Positions 41,575 through 50,262 of a stretch of 64,000 nucleotides of DNA are shown here, one piece after another (within the stretch, counting starts at the first letter, position 1; each line of letters begins with the position of its first letter). Position numbers and translations under genes: made by a program. The notes under the pieces are model-generated. The model did no database searches. It saw only the letters and a list, made by a program, of their open reading frames with translations, and was not told where the DNA came from. The DNA comes from Planotetraspora phitsanulokensis. Its GTDB lineage: Bacteria > Actinomycetota > Actinomycetes > Streptosporangiales > Streptosporangiaceae. Location of the stretch: contig NZ_BOOP01000021.1 in NCBI RefSeq assembly GCF_016863295.1, forward strand, positions 1 through 64,000, given 5' to 3'.

Positions 41575-43131
41575 ATGCGCATCCCCGTAAGCCGCAGGGC
41601 CGGCGTCGCCACCGCGATCGCCGCGCTCCTGTTACCCCTGGCGCTCGCCGGACCGGCCAGTGCCGATCCCGATCCCTCTGCCCTGGCACGATCGATCTCC
41701 GCTCCCGGAGTGAAACAGCACCTGCAGAAGCTGCAGGCGATAGCGAACGCCAACGGCGGCACCCGCGCGGCGGGCACGCCCGGGTTCGACGCCTCCCGCG
41801 ACTACGTGGCGGGACAGTTGAAGAAGGCCGGCTACAAGGTCACGATCCAGCCGTTCGAGTTCCCCTTCTTCCAGGAGCACTCGACGGCGACGATGCAGCA
41901 GACCTCCCCGGACGCCAAGACCTACGCGCCCACTCCGCCCGACGGCAGCTCGGTCGGGGAGTTCGCGACCATGACGTACTCGGGTGCGGGTGACGTGACG
42001 GCGACCGTGCAGAACGTCGACCTGGTGCTGCCGCCCGCGCCCACGCCGAGCAGCACGTCAGGGTGCGAGGCGTCGGACTTCGCCTCGTTCGCCCCCGGGA
42101 ACATCGCCCTGCTCCAGCGCGGCACCTGCGACTTCCAGGTGAAGGCGGACAACGCGCAGGCGGCGGGCGCCGCGGGTGTGATCGTCTTCAACGAGGGCCA
42201 GCCCGGCCGCACCGAGACCCTCCAGGGACGGCTGACGACGCCCACGGTCACGATCCCTGTCGTCGGCGTGAGCTTCGCCGTCGGCGAGGACCTCGCGAGC
42301 CCCGCGGGAACCGTGGTGCACCTCAAGACCGACACCACGAGCGAGATGCGCACGACGTACAACGTCATCGCGGACTCCAAGTGGGGTGACCCGAACAGGG
42401 TGGTCCAGCTCGGCGCCCATCTGGACAGCGTGCTCGCCGGTCCCGGGATCAACGACAACGGCTCGGGCAGCGCGGCGATCCTCGAGACGGCGCGGACGCT
42501 TGGCAAGATCCCGACCAGGAACAAGCTGCGCTTCTCGTTCTGGAGCGCGGAGGAACTGGGCCTGCTCGGTTCCGACCACTATGTCGCGAACTTGTCTCCG
42601 GCGGACGCGGCCAAGATCAAGTTGTACCTCAACTTCGACATGGTCGCCTCGCCGAACTACGCGTTCAAGATCTATGACGGGGACGACTCGGACGCGACGG
42701 GTTCCCCCGCCGGGCCGCCCGGCTCCGACGAGATCGAGAAGCTCTTCGCGAAGTACTTCGACACGCTCAGGCAGGGGCACGTGGGCACCGACTTCGACGG
42801 GCGCTCCGACTACGGGCCGTTCATCGCCGTCGGCATCCCCTCGGGCGGCCTGTTCACCGGCGCTGAGGGAACCAAGACGCCCGAGGAGCAGGCGCTGTTC
42901 GGCGGTACGGCCGGCGAGGCCTACGACGGCTGCTACCACCAGGCCTGCGACACCATCGCCAACATCGACGACAAGGCTCTCGCACTGAACACCGGCGCCA
43001 TCGTCACGGCGGCGGTCGTCTACGCGTTCAGCCGCGACCTGCCCGGTCCCGACGTGCGGCCCGCCCCGGCCGCCCGCACCGCGGCAGCCCGGACGGCCGG
43101 CGCGCAGGTGCACGGCGGGACCGCCCGATAA
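41575..43131 (+). CDS. Secreted M28 zinc aminopeptidase with PA domain
   Basis: A 518-residue exported peptidase. Signal peptide about 1-30 (ends GPASADP). An inserted PA domain lies at about 150-245 (GNIALLQRGTCDFQVKADNAQAAGA). The catalytic domain shows the M28 di-zinc set: GAHLDSVLAG (His), GINDNGSGSA (Asp), SAEELGLLGS (catalytic and ligand Glu), NFDMVASPN (Asp) and YHQACDT (His). It resembles Streptomyces aminopeptidase S and should release N-terminal amino acids outside the cell. AAGGAGG precedes the ATG. The Ala-rich C-terminus is probably disordered. Confidence 0.88.
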   Translation: MRIPVSRRAGVATAIAALLLPLALAGPASADPDPSALARSISAPGVKQHLQKLQAIANANGGTRAAGTPGFDASRDYVAGQLKKAGYKVTIQPFEFPFFQEHSTATMQQTSPDAKTYAPTPPDGSSVGEFATMTYSGAGDVTATVQNVDLVLPPAPTPSSTSGCEASDFASFAPGNIALLQRGTCDFQVKADNAQAAGAAGVIVFNEGQPGRTETLQGRLTTPTVTIPVVGVSFAVGEDLASPAGTVVHLKTDTTSEMRTTYNVIADSKWGDPNRVVQLGAHLDSVLAGPGINDNGSGSAAILETARTLGKIPTRNKLRFSFWSAEELGLLGSDHYVANLSPADAAKIKLYLNFDMVASPNYAFKIYDGDDSDATGSPAGPPGSDEIEKLFAKYFDTLRQGHVGTDFDGRSDYGPFIAVGIPSGGLFTGAEGTKTPEEQALFGGTAGEAYDGCYHQACDTIANIDDKALALNTGAIVTAAVVYAFSRDLPGPDVRPAPAARTAAARTAGAQVHGGTAR

Positions 43132-43166
43132 GTCGCTCGTCAGCCGATTAGGTACTCTCTGCCGTC

Positions 43167-43203
43167 ACGTGGTCATGCGCATTCCCCGAGCGCATGACCA
43201 CGT
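43167..43203. terminator. Bidirectional terminator
   Basis: A perfect 14-bp stem (ACGTGGTCATGCGC with its complement) around a 9-nt loop, between the convergent peptidase and SulP-carbonic anhydrase genes. Confidence 0.85.
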
Positions 43204-43215
43204 TCGCGTCGGTGG

Positions 43216-45543
43216 TCACACCGTCGCCGACCGCTCGAGAACCGGGACGAAACCGTCGTCGTCGAGCACGTGCACGCGGGCCGTCCCGATGTCGAAGTAG
43301 AGGCCGGTCAGCTCGAGCCGTCCCGACCGGACGTGCTCGTCGACGAGCGGATGGGTGCGCAGGTTGTCGAGCTGCTGCATCACGTTGATCCGGCAGAGCA
43401 GGTCGAGCCTGCTCGCGTCGGAGAGCGCGTCCTCCGACTCCTCGAAGGACCGGAACCGGTCCAGGCTGAGCCGTCCGTGGCGGAGCCAGCCGCGCAGCCC
43501 GGGAAGGTCGGGCGTCGTGCCCAGTAGGGCGGACATCGCGCCGCATCCCGAGTGCCCGCACACCGTGATCGTCCGCACCTCCAGCACCCCCACGGCGTAC
43601 TCGATCGCGGCGGTGACCGACTCGTCGGGCGGCGCGCTCGCGGCGCGGGGCACCAGGTTCCCGATGTTGCGCGCGGTGAAGAGATCTCCGGGGCCGCTGG
43701 CGGTGATGAGGTTCGGCACGACCCGCGAGTCCGCGCAGGTGATGAACAGGTGTGTGGGCGCCTGCCGCCGGGCCATCCCGTGCAGGAGCGGACGCATGAG
43801 CGGCGCCGTCCGCCGCTGGAACTCCCGCGTGCCCTCGATCAGGCCGGGCAGCGCCGGATCGTCGTCCGCCTGTTCGCCGCCGGCGACCGGCACCGCGCCG
43901 AGGACGGCGGCCTGGGCGTCGGCGTCGTCGGGGGCGTCCGCGCGGTCCGCGTGTCCGGGCTCCCGCTCCGCGCCGGACGGCGAAGCGGTGTCGAGGCCGC
44001 CACGGCGGTAGGCCCACGGCAGCCACCACTGGTCGTGCCGCATGTGCGTCTTCCCCGGTGACGTCCGCGCGCCGCTGCGCGCGTTGACGTACCACTCGCC
44101 GTGCACCTCGTCGACGTCGACGGTGCCGCCGCCTCGTTCATGCTCCAGCCGCCACGCCTGCAGCGCCTCGAAGGCCGCGTTGTCCAGGAAATCGATGTTG
44201 AGGTCGAGGTCGACGGCGGCTCCGGCCGGTACGGCGGCCAGCGCCTTGGTCAGCCGGGGGACCGCGAGGAACGTGAGCGAGCCGTCGACGGCGATCCTCC
44301 AGCGTCCGTCGTCGGCGGCCCACGCCCGCACCGAGACCCTCGTGAGCCGGAGCAGCGCGAGCAGCGCGGCCAGACCGAGCCCGATGGCGACGCCTTCCGC
44401 CAGCCCGATCACCACGACGCCGCCCATCGTCACGAAGTAGATCGGCATCTCCCGATGGTTGCGGAGGTTGCGCGCGTGGCCGAGGTTGACCATCTGAACG
44501 CCGATGAACATCAGGAGCGCGGCGAGCGCCTCCATCGGGATGAGGCCGATCAACCAGCCGAAGGCCGTGACGAACACCAGGATCCAGACGCTGTGCAGCA
44601 CCGCCGACCAGCGGCTGCGCGCCCCCGCCCGGACGTTGGTGGTCGTCCGCACGACCACGCCGGCCACGGGGAGCCCGCCGCACGCGCCGGAGATGACGTT
44701 GGCGACGCCCTGCGCGGTGAGCTCCCGGTCGAGGTTCGCCCGCGGTCCGGAGTGCATCCGGTCGGACGCGACGCAGGTGAGCAACGACTCCACGCCCGCG
44801 AGCAGGGCGACGAGCAGGACGGCGGAGACGACGGCGAACCATTCGCCCTGCGGCAGCAGCGGGTGCTGGAGCGAGGAGAAGCCGCCGGAGAGGTCGATCT
44901 TGGTCAGGCAGCCGAGCAGGGCCGCGGGCACCGCGGCGATCAGCAACGCCGCCAGCGGCGCGGGCACGACGCGGACCTTCGGCAGCCGCCGCCACACCAG
45001 CAGGACTCCCACGGTGAGCAGGCCGATCAGGACGGCGTGGCCGTGGTGGTTGACGATCTGCGCGGGCAACGCCAGCACGTTGTCCAGGGCGGAACTCTGG
45101 GGTTTGCCGCCGAGAACGATGTGCACCTGCGACAACGCGATCACGATGCCGACACCGGCGAGCATGCCGTGGACGACCGCCGGCGAGACGCCGAGCGCCG
45201 CCCGCGCGACGCGGGCGAGGCCCAGCAACAACTGCAGCAGCCCCGCGAGCAATGTGATCATGCAGGTCACCCGCCAGCCGAACTTGTGCACGAGCTCGGC
45301 CACGACCAGCGCGAGGCCAGCCGCGGGACCGCTGACCTGCACCACCGATCCGCCCATCGCGCCGGCCACGACTCCGCCGATGACCGCGGCCACCAGGCCG
45401 GCGGCGATCGGCGCCCCCGACGCGACCGCGATGCCCAGCGACAGCGGCACCGCCACCAGGAACACCACAAGCGACGCGGGACCGTCATTGCGCAACACGG
45501 ACAACCAGTAACTCTTTGAGTGTATTGCGTCACAATAGGTCAT
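43216..45543 (-). CDS. SulP-family anion transporter fused to beta-carbonic anhydrase
   Basis: About 775 residues in two parts. The first part (about 1-430) is a SulP transporter with 10-12 helices (VFLVAVPLSLGIAVASGAPI, GSVVQVSGPAAGLALVV, ACGGLPVAGVVVRTTTNVRAG), followed by a STAS-like segment. The second part (about 585-775) is a beta-class carbonic anhydrase: FITCADSRVVPN and VCGHSGCGAMSA supply the zinc ligands Cys, His, Cys and the Asp-Arg dyad. Fusions of this kind are known and are thought to couple bicarbonate uptake to CO2/bicarbonate conversion. I use the ATG at 45543; a GTG at 45561 adds six residues, and neither has a clear ribosome site. Confidence 0.87.
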   Translation of the reverse strand: MTYCDAIHSKSYWLSVLRNDGPASLVVFLVAVPLSLGIAVASGAPIAAGLVAAVIGGVVAGAMGGSVVQVSGPAAGLALVVAELVHKFGWRVTCMITLLAGLLQLLLGLARVARAALGVSPAVVHGMLAGVGIVIALSQVHIVLGGKPQSSALDNVLALPAQIVNHHGHAVLIGLLTVGVLLVWRRLPKVRVVPAPLAALLIAAVPAALLGCLTKIDLSGGFSSLQHPLLPQGEWFAVVSAVLLVALLAGVESLLTCVASDRMHSGPRANLDRELTAQGVANVISGACGGLPVAGVVVRTTTNVRAGARSRWSAVLHSVWILVFVTAFGWLIGLIPMEALAALLMFIGVQMVNLGHARNLRNHREMPIYFVTMGGVVVIGLAEGVAIGLGLAALLALLRLTRVSVRAWAADDGRWRIAVDGSLTFLAVPRLTKALAAVPAGAAVDLDLNIDFLDNAAFEALQAWRLEHERGGGTVDVDEVHGEWYVNARSGARTSPGKTHMRHDQWWLPWAYRRGGLDTASPSGAEREPGHADRADAPDDADAQAAVLGAVPVAGGEQADDDPALPGLIEGTREFQRRTAPLMRPLLHGMARRQAPTHLFITCADSRVVPNLITASGPGDLFTARNIGNLVPRAASAPPDESVTAAIEYAVGVLEVRTITVCGHSGCGAMSALLGTTPDLPGLRGWLRHGRLSLDRFRSFEESEDALSDASRLDLLCRINVMQQLDNLRTHPLVDEHVRSGRLELTGLYFDIGTARVHVLDDDGFVPVLERSATV

Positions 45544-45604
45544 TGAATGAACGTAAGACACAGATCATCACGAACGTCACAAAGAGCGGAGAAGGGTGGG
45601 CTAA

Positions 45605-45625
45605 GACGTCGCAATCATCGACGTC
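45605..45625 (-). terminator. Hairpin after the MarR gene
   Basis: GACGTCG (45605-45611) and CGACGTC (45619-45625) are perfect complements around a 7-nt loop, about 30 nt past the stop of the minus-strand MarR gene and before the SulP gene. It is short, so termination is uncertain. Confidence 0.4.
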
Positions 45626-45656
45626 GCGGTCCCGGTGTGATGGTCGGGCGGCGTGG

Positions 45657-46124
45657 TCATGCCTCCGTGCAGGCCGGATCGTTGATCGAGGTCCTGACGC
45701 GCGAGAGGAGCAGTCGCAGTTGCGCGACCTGCTCGTCGTCGAGGTCGGCGAACAGGTCGCGCTCCACGGCCGCGATCGCGTCCTCGACCACGGACTGGGC
45801 CTTCCTTCCGGCGGGCGTGATCTCCACGATGTGGCGGCGCCGGTCCGCGGGGTCGCGGCGACGTTCGACGAGACCGTCGCGCTCCAGGTCGTTGAGGATC
45901 ACCACGAGGACGCTGGGGTCGACCTCAAGGGTCTCCAGGAGCGCCTGCTGGCTCATCCGCCCGGCGCTCGCCAGGTTCATCAGCGCGACGCCCTGTCGGT
46001 GGGTGAGCCCGTTGGCGCCGAGTGCGTCGCGGATGCGGACGTTGGCGATCGCTCCGTGCCGGGCCAGCAGCAACCCGAGCCGGTCCGTGCTGCTCGTCGC
46101 CGTCGGGACGTCCTCGAGTGCCAT
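45657..46124 (-). CDS. MarR-family transcriptional regulator
   Basis: A 155-residue winged-helix regulator: MSQQALLETLEVDPSVLVVILNDLERDGLVERRRDPADRRRHIVEITPAG is typical (the wing is RRRDPADRRRHIVEIT). It probably works as a dimer that responds to a phenolic or oxidant signal. It diverges from the hemerythrin-LLM gene pair over an A/T-rich gap of 80 nt, which it likely controls. Confidence 0.87.
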   Translation of the reverse strand: MALEDVPTATSSTDRLGLLLARHGAIANVRIRDALGANGLTHRQGVALMNLASAGRMSQQALLETLEVDPSVLVVILNDLERDGLVERRRDPADRRRHIVEITPAGRKAQSVVEDAIAAVERDLFADLDDEQVAQLRLLLSRVRTSINDPACTEA

Positions 46125-46169
46125 GTCCGCATGCTAACAGACTGTCAACGATATGCCAGTCATAAATAA

Positions 46170-46197
46170 TTGAAGAGCGTCAATCATCTGGTACGGT
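46170..46197 (+). promoter_or_regulatory. Leaderless promoter of the second hemerythrin gene
   Basis: TTGAAG (46170-46175) and TACGGT (46192-46197) are 16 bp apart. The -10 ends seven nt before the ATG at 46205, and there is no ribosome site, so the transcript is probably leaderless. Confidence 0.55.
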
Positions 46198-46204
46198 CCA
46201 CGGT

Positions 46205-46726
46205 ATGACTGAACGCAAGGTCTCACCGGGGGCGCCCGGGGAGCATCTGGTGCGCGAGCTCGCCTGGGTTCACGACATGGTCCGGCAGGATCTCCGGACC
46301 GTGCAGGAGCTGGCCGCCAAGGTCGCCTCGGGGGCCGCCGTCTCACAGATCACGACGACGATCCGCTCCCTGCAGACGCGGGGGCCGTTGTGGCAGCTGC
46401 GCGTCAACTGCCTGCAGTACTGCCGGTTCGTCCACCACCATCACGAGTCCGAGAGCGCGATGTTGTTCCCCGCCCTGCGCCGGGCCGACCCCTCTCTCGG
46501 GCGGACGGTGGACCGCCTGGAATCCGATCACAAGAAGGTGGCCGTCCTCCTGGACACGGTCGAAGACCTCGCGAAGGCCCTCGGCGACGGTCAGAACGCC
46601 GGCACTCGCCGGCAGTTGGCCAATGCGCTCACCGACCTGGGCACCCACCTGCTGGAGCACCTCGACTTCGAGGAGAAGTCGATCAACCCGACGTTGCGGA
46701 AGTGGAGAAGGTGGCCATGGCAGTGA
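46205..46726 (+). CDS. Hemerythrin HHE domain protein
   Basis: A 173-residue protein with a hemerythrin-like helical bundle. Probable ligands are His24 region (ELAWVHDMVRQDL), the cluster RFVHHHHESESAMLFPAL near residue 78, ESDHKKVA near 108 and LLEHLDFEEKSI near 155. It may sense or bind O2 or NO. It overlaps the LLM oxidoreductase gene by 10 nt, so the two are co-translated, and it diverges from a MarR gene. Confidence 0.85.
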   Translation: MTERKVSPGAPGEHLVRELAWVHDMVRQDLRTVQELAAKVASGAAVSQITTTIRSLQTRGPLWQLRVNCLQYCRFVHHHHESESAMLFPALRRADPSLGRTVDRLESDHKKVAVLLDTVEDLAKALGDGQNAGTRRQLANALTDLGTHLLEHLDFEEKSINPTLRKWRRWPWQ

Positions 46727-47634
46727 ACAGGGCAGTGAACAGGGCAGTGAACGCTTCGCGCCCGCCCGTCCTGTTCGGCGTGTCGGTCACACCCGACGCC
46801 GCGGCCATCGACGAGATCACGACCCTCACACGGATCGCGGACGCCGCCGGGCTCGACCTCGTGGCCATCCAGGATCATCCGTACCAGCCGGGGTTCCTCG
46901 ACGTCTGGACGTTGATCACCCACCTGGCCGCCCGGACGGAGCGGATCGGATTCTTCCCCGACGTCGCCGACCTCGCGTTGCGGCCGCCGGCGATGCTCGC
47001 CAAGGCCGCCGCCTCGCTGGACCTGCTCAGCGGTGGCCGGATCGAGCTCGGCGTGGGCGCGGGGGCGTTCGCGGACGCCATCGCCGGGATGGGTGGCCCG
47101 TCGCGGACGCCCGCCCAGAACGTCGAGGCCACGCGGGAGGCCCTGCAGGTCATCAGGGCCGCCTGGGGGGCTCGCCCGTTCGCCCTCCTCGGCGACCATC
47201 ACCGGATCCAGGGCTACCATCCCGGCCCTCCGCCGAGTCGTGAGATCGGGCTGTGGGTGGGCGCGCAGAAGCCGCGGATGCTCCGGCTCATCGGTGACCT
47301 GGCCGACGGATGGGTGTGCCCGCTGAACATCTACATCTCGCCCGGCGAGGTGCCACCGCTGCAGGAGATCATCGACGAGGCCGCGACGGACGCGGGCCGC
47401 GACCCGAACCGGATCCGGCGGATCTACAACGTGCTGGGCACGATCGGGCCCGGAACCGGCGGTCAGGGGCTGAACGGCCCCGTCGAGTCGTGGGCCGAGA
47501 CCCTGGCCGACTGGGCGACCCGGCTGCGTTTCGACACGTTCGTCTTCTGGCCGACGGGCGCGCCGGATACGCAGTTCCGCCTGTTCGCCGAGGAGGTCGT
47601 CCCGAGAGTCCGCGCCCTGCTCGACGAGGGCTGA
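46717..47634 (+). CDS. LLM-class flavin/F420-dependent oxidoreductase
   Basis: A 305-residue luciferase-like monooxygenase-family TIM barrel: ADAAGLDLVAIQDHPYQPGFLDVW, LLSGGRIELGVGAGAF and IGLWVGAQKPRMLRLIGDLADGWV are clear F420/FMN-binding landmarks. The electron donor and substrate cannot be told. The first twelve codons contain a 12-bp direct repeat (AVNRAVNRAVN). ATG with GGAGAAGG upstream, overlapping the hemerythrin stop by 10 nt; the long upstream frame is a shadow. Confidence 0.85.
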   Translation: MAVNRAVNRAVNASRPPVLFGVSVTPDAAAIDEITTLTRIADAAGLDLVAIQDHPYQPGFLDVWTLITHLAARTERIGFFPDVADLALRPPAMLAKAAASLDLLSGGRIELGVGAGAFADAIAGMGGPSRTPAQNVEATREALQVIRAAWGARPFALLGDHHRIQGYHPGPPPSREIGLWVGAQKPRMLRLIGDLADGWVCPLNIYISPGEVPPLQEIIDEAATDAGRDPNRIRRIYNVLGTIGPGTGGQGLNGPVESWAETLADWATRLRFDTFVFWPTGAPDTQFRLFAEEVVPRVRALLDEG

Positions 47635-47675
47635 GGCCGGGGCGGCACGGTGGGAGGAGTGTCGGGGCGGGTTGT

Positions 47676-47681
47676 TACGGT
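47676..47681 (+). promoter_or_regulatory. -10 element of a leaderless promoter for the DinB gene
   Basis: TACGGT ends seven nt before the ATG at 47689, the same hexamer and spacing as in front of the hemerythrin gene at 46205. No ribosome site and no clear -35. Confidence 0.4.
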
Positions 47682-47688
47682 CGTGCCC

Positions 47689-48198
47689 ATGATGCGACAC
47701 GTGCCGTACACCGCCGACGAGAAGACCAGCCTGCATGTCAGCCTCGACCGCCACCGCGACGTGGTCGTCTGGAAGCTGCGGGGGCTCGACGACGAGCAGC
47801 TTCGCAGGCCGATGACCCCGTCGGGCACCACCCTGCTCGGCCTGGTGAAACACCTGGCGAGTGTGGAGTACGGCTGGTTCTGCGAGACCTTCGGGCGGGA
47901 GACCGAGCCGTTCCCGGCCGACGAGGACGACCCGGACGTCGACATGCACGTGTTGCCGTACGAGACGACCGAGCAGATCCTGGCGTTCTACGAGCGGGCG
48001 CGGGCGGCGGCGGACAAGGTCGTCGAGGAGGTCGACGTCGACACCGTCGGCACGGCATGGCACGGTGCCACGGTGTCGATGCGCTGGGTGCTCATCCACA
48101 TGATCGAGGAGACGGCCCGCCATGCGGGTCACATGGACATCCTGCGGGAGTTGATCGACGGAGCCACCGGCTCCCACCCCGAGGCCGCCACGGCGTAG
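47689..48198 (+). CDS. DinB-family protein (DUF664 type)
   Basis: A 169-residue four-helix protein of the DinB/YfiT superfamily. Family landmarks are SLDRHRDVVVWKLRGLDDEQLRRPMTPSGTTLLGLVKHLASVEYGWF (His ligand in LVKHLASVE) and HMIEETARHAGHMDILRELIDG, whose two His complete the metal site. In actinobacteria this fold includes mycothiol-dependent enzymes. It follows the LLM gene but has its own -10-like element seven nt before the ATG. Confidence 0.85.
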   Translation: MMRHVPYTADEKTSLHVSLDRHRDVVVWKLRGLDDEQLRRPMTPSGTTLLGLVKHLASVEYGWFCETFGRETEPFPADEDDPDVDMHVLPYETTEQILAFYERARAAADKVVEEVDVDTVGTAWHGATVSMRWVLIHMIEETARHAGHMDILRELIDGATGSHPEAATA

Positions 48199-48218
48199 GA
48201 AGGCGCCGGGCCGACGGC

Positions 48219-48920
48219 TCAGACGGTGGTGGCCTGCTGCTCGGGCTCGGCGCCTCCCCACGGGGCGCTCCAGTCGATGTCCTGTCCGTCGACGCGGACC
48301 GTCGGCGTGCCCTGCACCGCCTTCGACAAGGCCGTCCGGGACATCTCGTCGGCCTTGTCGGAGGTCTCCTCAGACGTGAGGCAGGCGGCGAAGTCGTCCG
48401 TCGGGATGCCGTGCTTCTCCGCGAGGGCCACCAGTTCGGGGACGGCGAACCCGCCGTCCTGCGTCTCGGCCGGCTGACCTGCGTACAGGGCGTCGTGGTA
48501 GGCCAGCCACTTCTCCGGGTCCGTGACGCACAACGAGGCCGACAGCGCCCGATGCGAGTTCTCGTGCATCGGCGACTCGCTGAAGATCGTCATGGGGTGG
48601 ATGAGCAACACGATCTCTCCGCGGAGCACGGCCTGCCTCGCCACCTTGCCGTTCCCGCGCTCGAACTCCTGGCACACGGGGCACTGGAAGTCCTCGTAGA
48701 CCTCGAGGACGGGACGCACCACGCCGGGCCGGGCCAGCATGACGCTGCCGTCGGGCCGCAGGGTGACCAACTGCTCGATCGCGTCGGCGCGCGCCGCGAT
48801 GCCGGGCTCCTGCCGGGACAGGTTGGCCGCCAGGGACACGGCGATCACGGCCAGGGCGGCGATCATGGCCGCGTACCTGCGTGCTCGACTCCGGCTCGGC
48901 GGGACATCCACAGAGTTCAC
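48219..48920 (-). CDS. Membrane-anchored DsbA-like thioredoxin-fold protein
   Basis: About 233 residues. One transmembrane helix (about 16-35, AAMIAALAVIAVSLAANL) is followed by an extracytoplasmic DsbA/DsbG-type thioredoxin fold with the active site FQCPVCQEF and the cis-Pro loop GTPTVRVDGQ. It probably makes or rearranges disulfides in exported proteins. I start at the GTG at 48920 (VNSVDVPPSRSR), which has GGAAAGG upstream; a GTG at 48959 would add 13 residues. Confidence 0.83.
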   Translation of the reverse strand: MNSVDVPPSRSRARRYAAMIAALAVIAVSLAANLSRQEPGIAARADAIEQLVTLRPDGSVMLARPGVVRPVLEVYEDFQCPVCQEFERGNGKVARQAVLRGEIVLLIHPMTIFSESPMHENSHRALSASLCVTDPEKWLAYHDALYAGQPAETQDGGFAVPELVALAEKHGIPTDDFAACLTSEETSDKADEMSRTALSKAVQGTPTVRVDGQDIDWSAPWGGAEPEQQATTV

Positions 48921-49114
48921 GACCTGCTGCCTTTCCGCAATGTTCGTTCGGAATGGCACCCTAATGGGACCTCGCCCGTCGCCCGCGCGCGGCCTCGCCC
49001 GCCTTCCCGGCGCATGGCGGGAGCCCTGAGCGCTTTGTCGCCTTAAATGCGCTTATATCCTCGAAATTACTGATGATCCGCCACTGCGTATCGGTGAACG
49101 AGGCGGTGTGATCG

Positions 49115-50005
49115 ATGGCGAAATCGACGATCAAGCGGACGACTCGGTTGCGGGAGCTGGTGAGCGCACCCGAGATCCTGGTCGTCCCCGGCGCCTACGA
49201 CGGCACCGGCGCCCGGATCGCGCGATCCCTGGGGTTCGAGGCGATCTACCTCAGCGGTTTCGAGACCTCCGCGGGCCTGCTGGGGATGCCGGACGTCGGC
49301 TACCTGACGATGTCGCAGATGGCGACGCGGGTCTCCGACCTCTGCGACGCCGTCGACCTGCCCCTCATCGCGGACGGTGACACGGGGTACGGCAATCCGC
49401 TCAACGTCCGCCGTGCGGTCCGCGCGTACGAGAAGGCGGGTGCGGCGGGCATGCACATCGAGGACCAGACCTCTTCGAAACGCTGCGGTCACATGCTCGG
49501 GCGGCAGGTGATCCCCGTGAGCGGGATGGTCGAGAAGGTCAAGGCCGCGGTCGACGCGCGGAGCGACCCGGACTTCGTGATCATCGCCCGCACCGACGCG
49601 CGCACGACGATGGGACTCGCCGAGGCCCTCGACCGGGGCGCGGCCTATCACGAGGCGGGCGCGGACATGTTGTTCATCGAGTCCCCCGAGAGCGAGGACG
49701 AGATGCGGCGCATCTGCGCGGCCTTCCGCGGCACGGTTCCCGTGCTGAGCAACCAGGTCGAAGGTGGCCGCACACCGACCCCGGGCGTTCGGGCGCTCGA
49801 GGAGATGGGCTACGCGCTCGCGCTCTTCTCCGTCGGAACGGCCTTCGCCGCCGCGAAGGGGTTGCGGACCTACTTGGCGGAGCTCGCGGCCAAGGGCGAC
49901 ACCCGTGGCGTGCTCGACGACATGATCCTTTTCGAGGAGTTCAACACGCTGATCGGTCTCGACGAACACATGGAGCTCGAGAAACGGTACGAAGAGCGCG
50001 AGTGA
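49115..50005 (+). CDS. Isocitrate lyase/PEP mutase-family enzyme
   Basis: A 296-residue alpha/beta barrel enzyme of the ICL/PEPM family. VVPGAYDGTGARIARSLGFEAIYLSGF, LIADGDTGYGNPLNVRRAV (Mg-binding Asp), GAAGMHIEDQTSSKRCGHM (active-site loop with KRCGH) and IARTDARTTMG are diagnostic. The KRCGHxxGR loop is shared with 2-methylisocitrate lyases and carboxyphosphonoenolpyruvate mutase-like or oxaloacetate-decarboxylase-like members, so the exact reaction is open. It is followed by 250 nt without a clear gene. Confidence 0.83.
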   Translation: MAKSTIKRTTRLRELVSAPEILVVPGAYDGTGARIARSLGFEAIYLSGFETSAGLLGMPDVGYLTMSQMATRVSDLCDAVDLPLIADGDTGYGNPLNVRRAVRAYEKAGAAGMHIEDQTSSKRCGHMLGRQVIPVSGMVEKVKAAVDARSDPDFVIIARTDARTTMGLAEALDRGAAYHEAGADMLFIESPESEDEMRRICAAFRGTVPVLSNQVEGGRTPTPGVRALEEMGYALALFSVGTAFAAAKGLRTYLAELAAKGDTRGVLDDMILFEEFNTLIGLDEHMELEKRYEERE

Positions 50006-50262
50006 CCGGTGCTCTGCCGTCCGGACATCATCTGAGCAAGGGGACGCGCTGTGTCGGCCACGGGACGGTTCGGTGCGGCGCCGTCCGCGGCCCGGCGAGG
50101 GATTCGTGATTACCTCTTCATGCGGCTACGGACTGGTTACGATCGATCGGTTGCCTATGTCGGGAGTGCCGTGATGGACGTGTTCACGTATGTCGATGGC
50201 GTCGACCCGATTCCGGGGCTGACGCGAAGGTTCCGCACCGAGCCGCTTCCGGAAGGCCTGTG

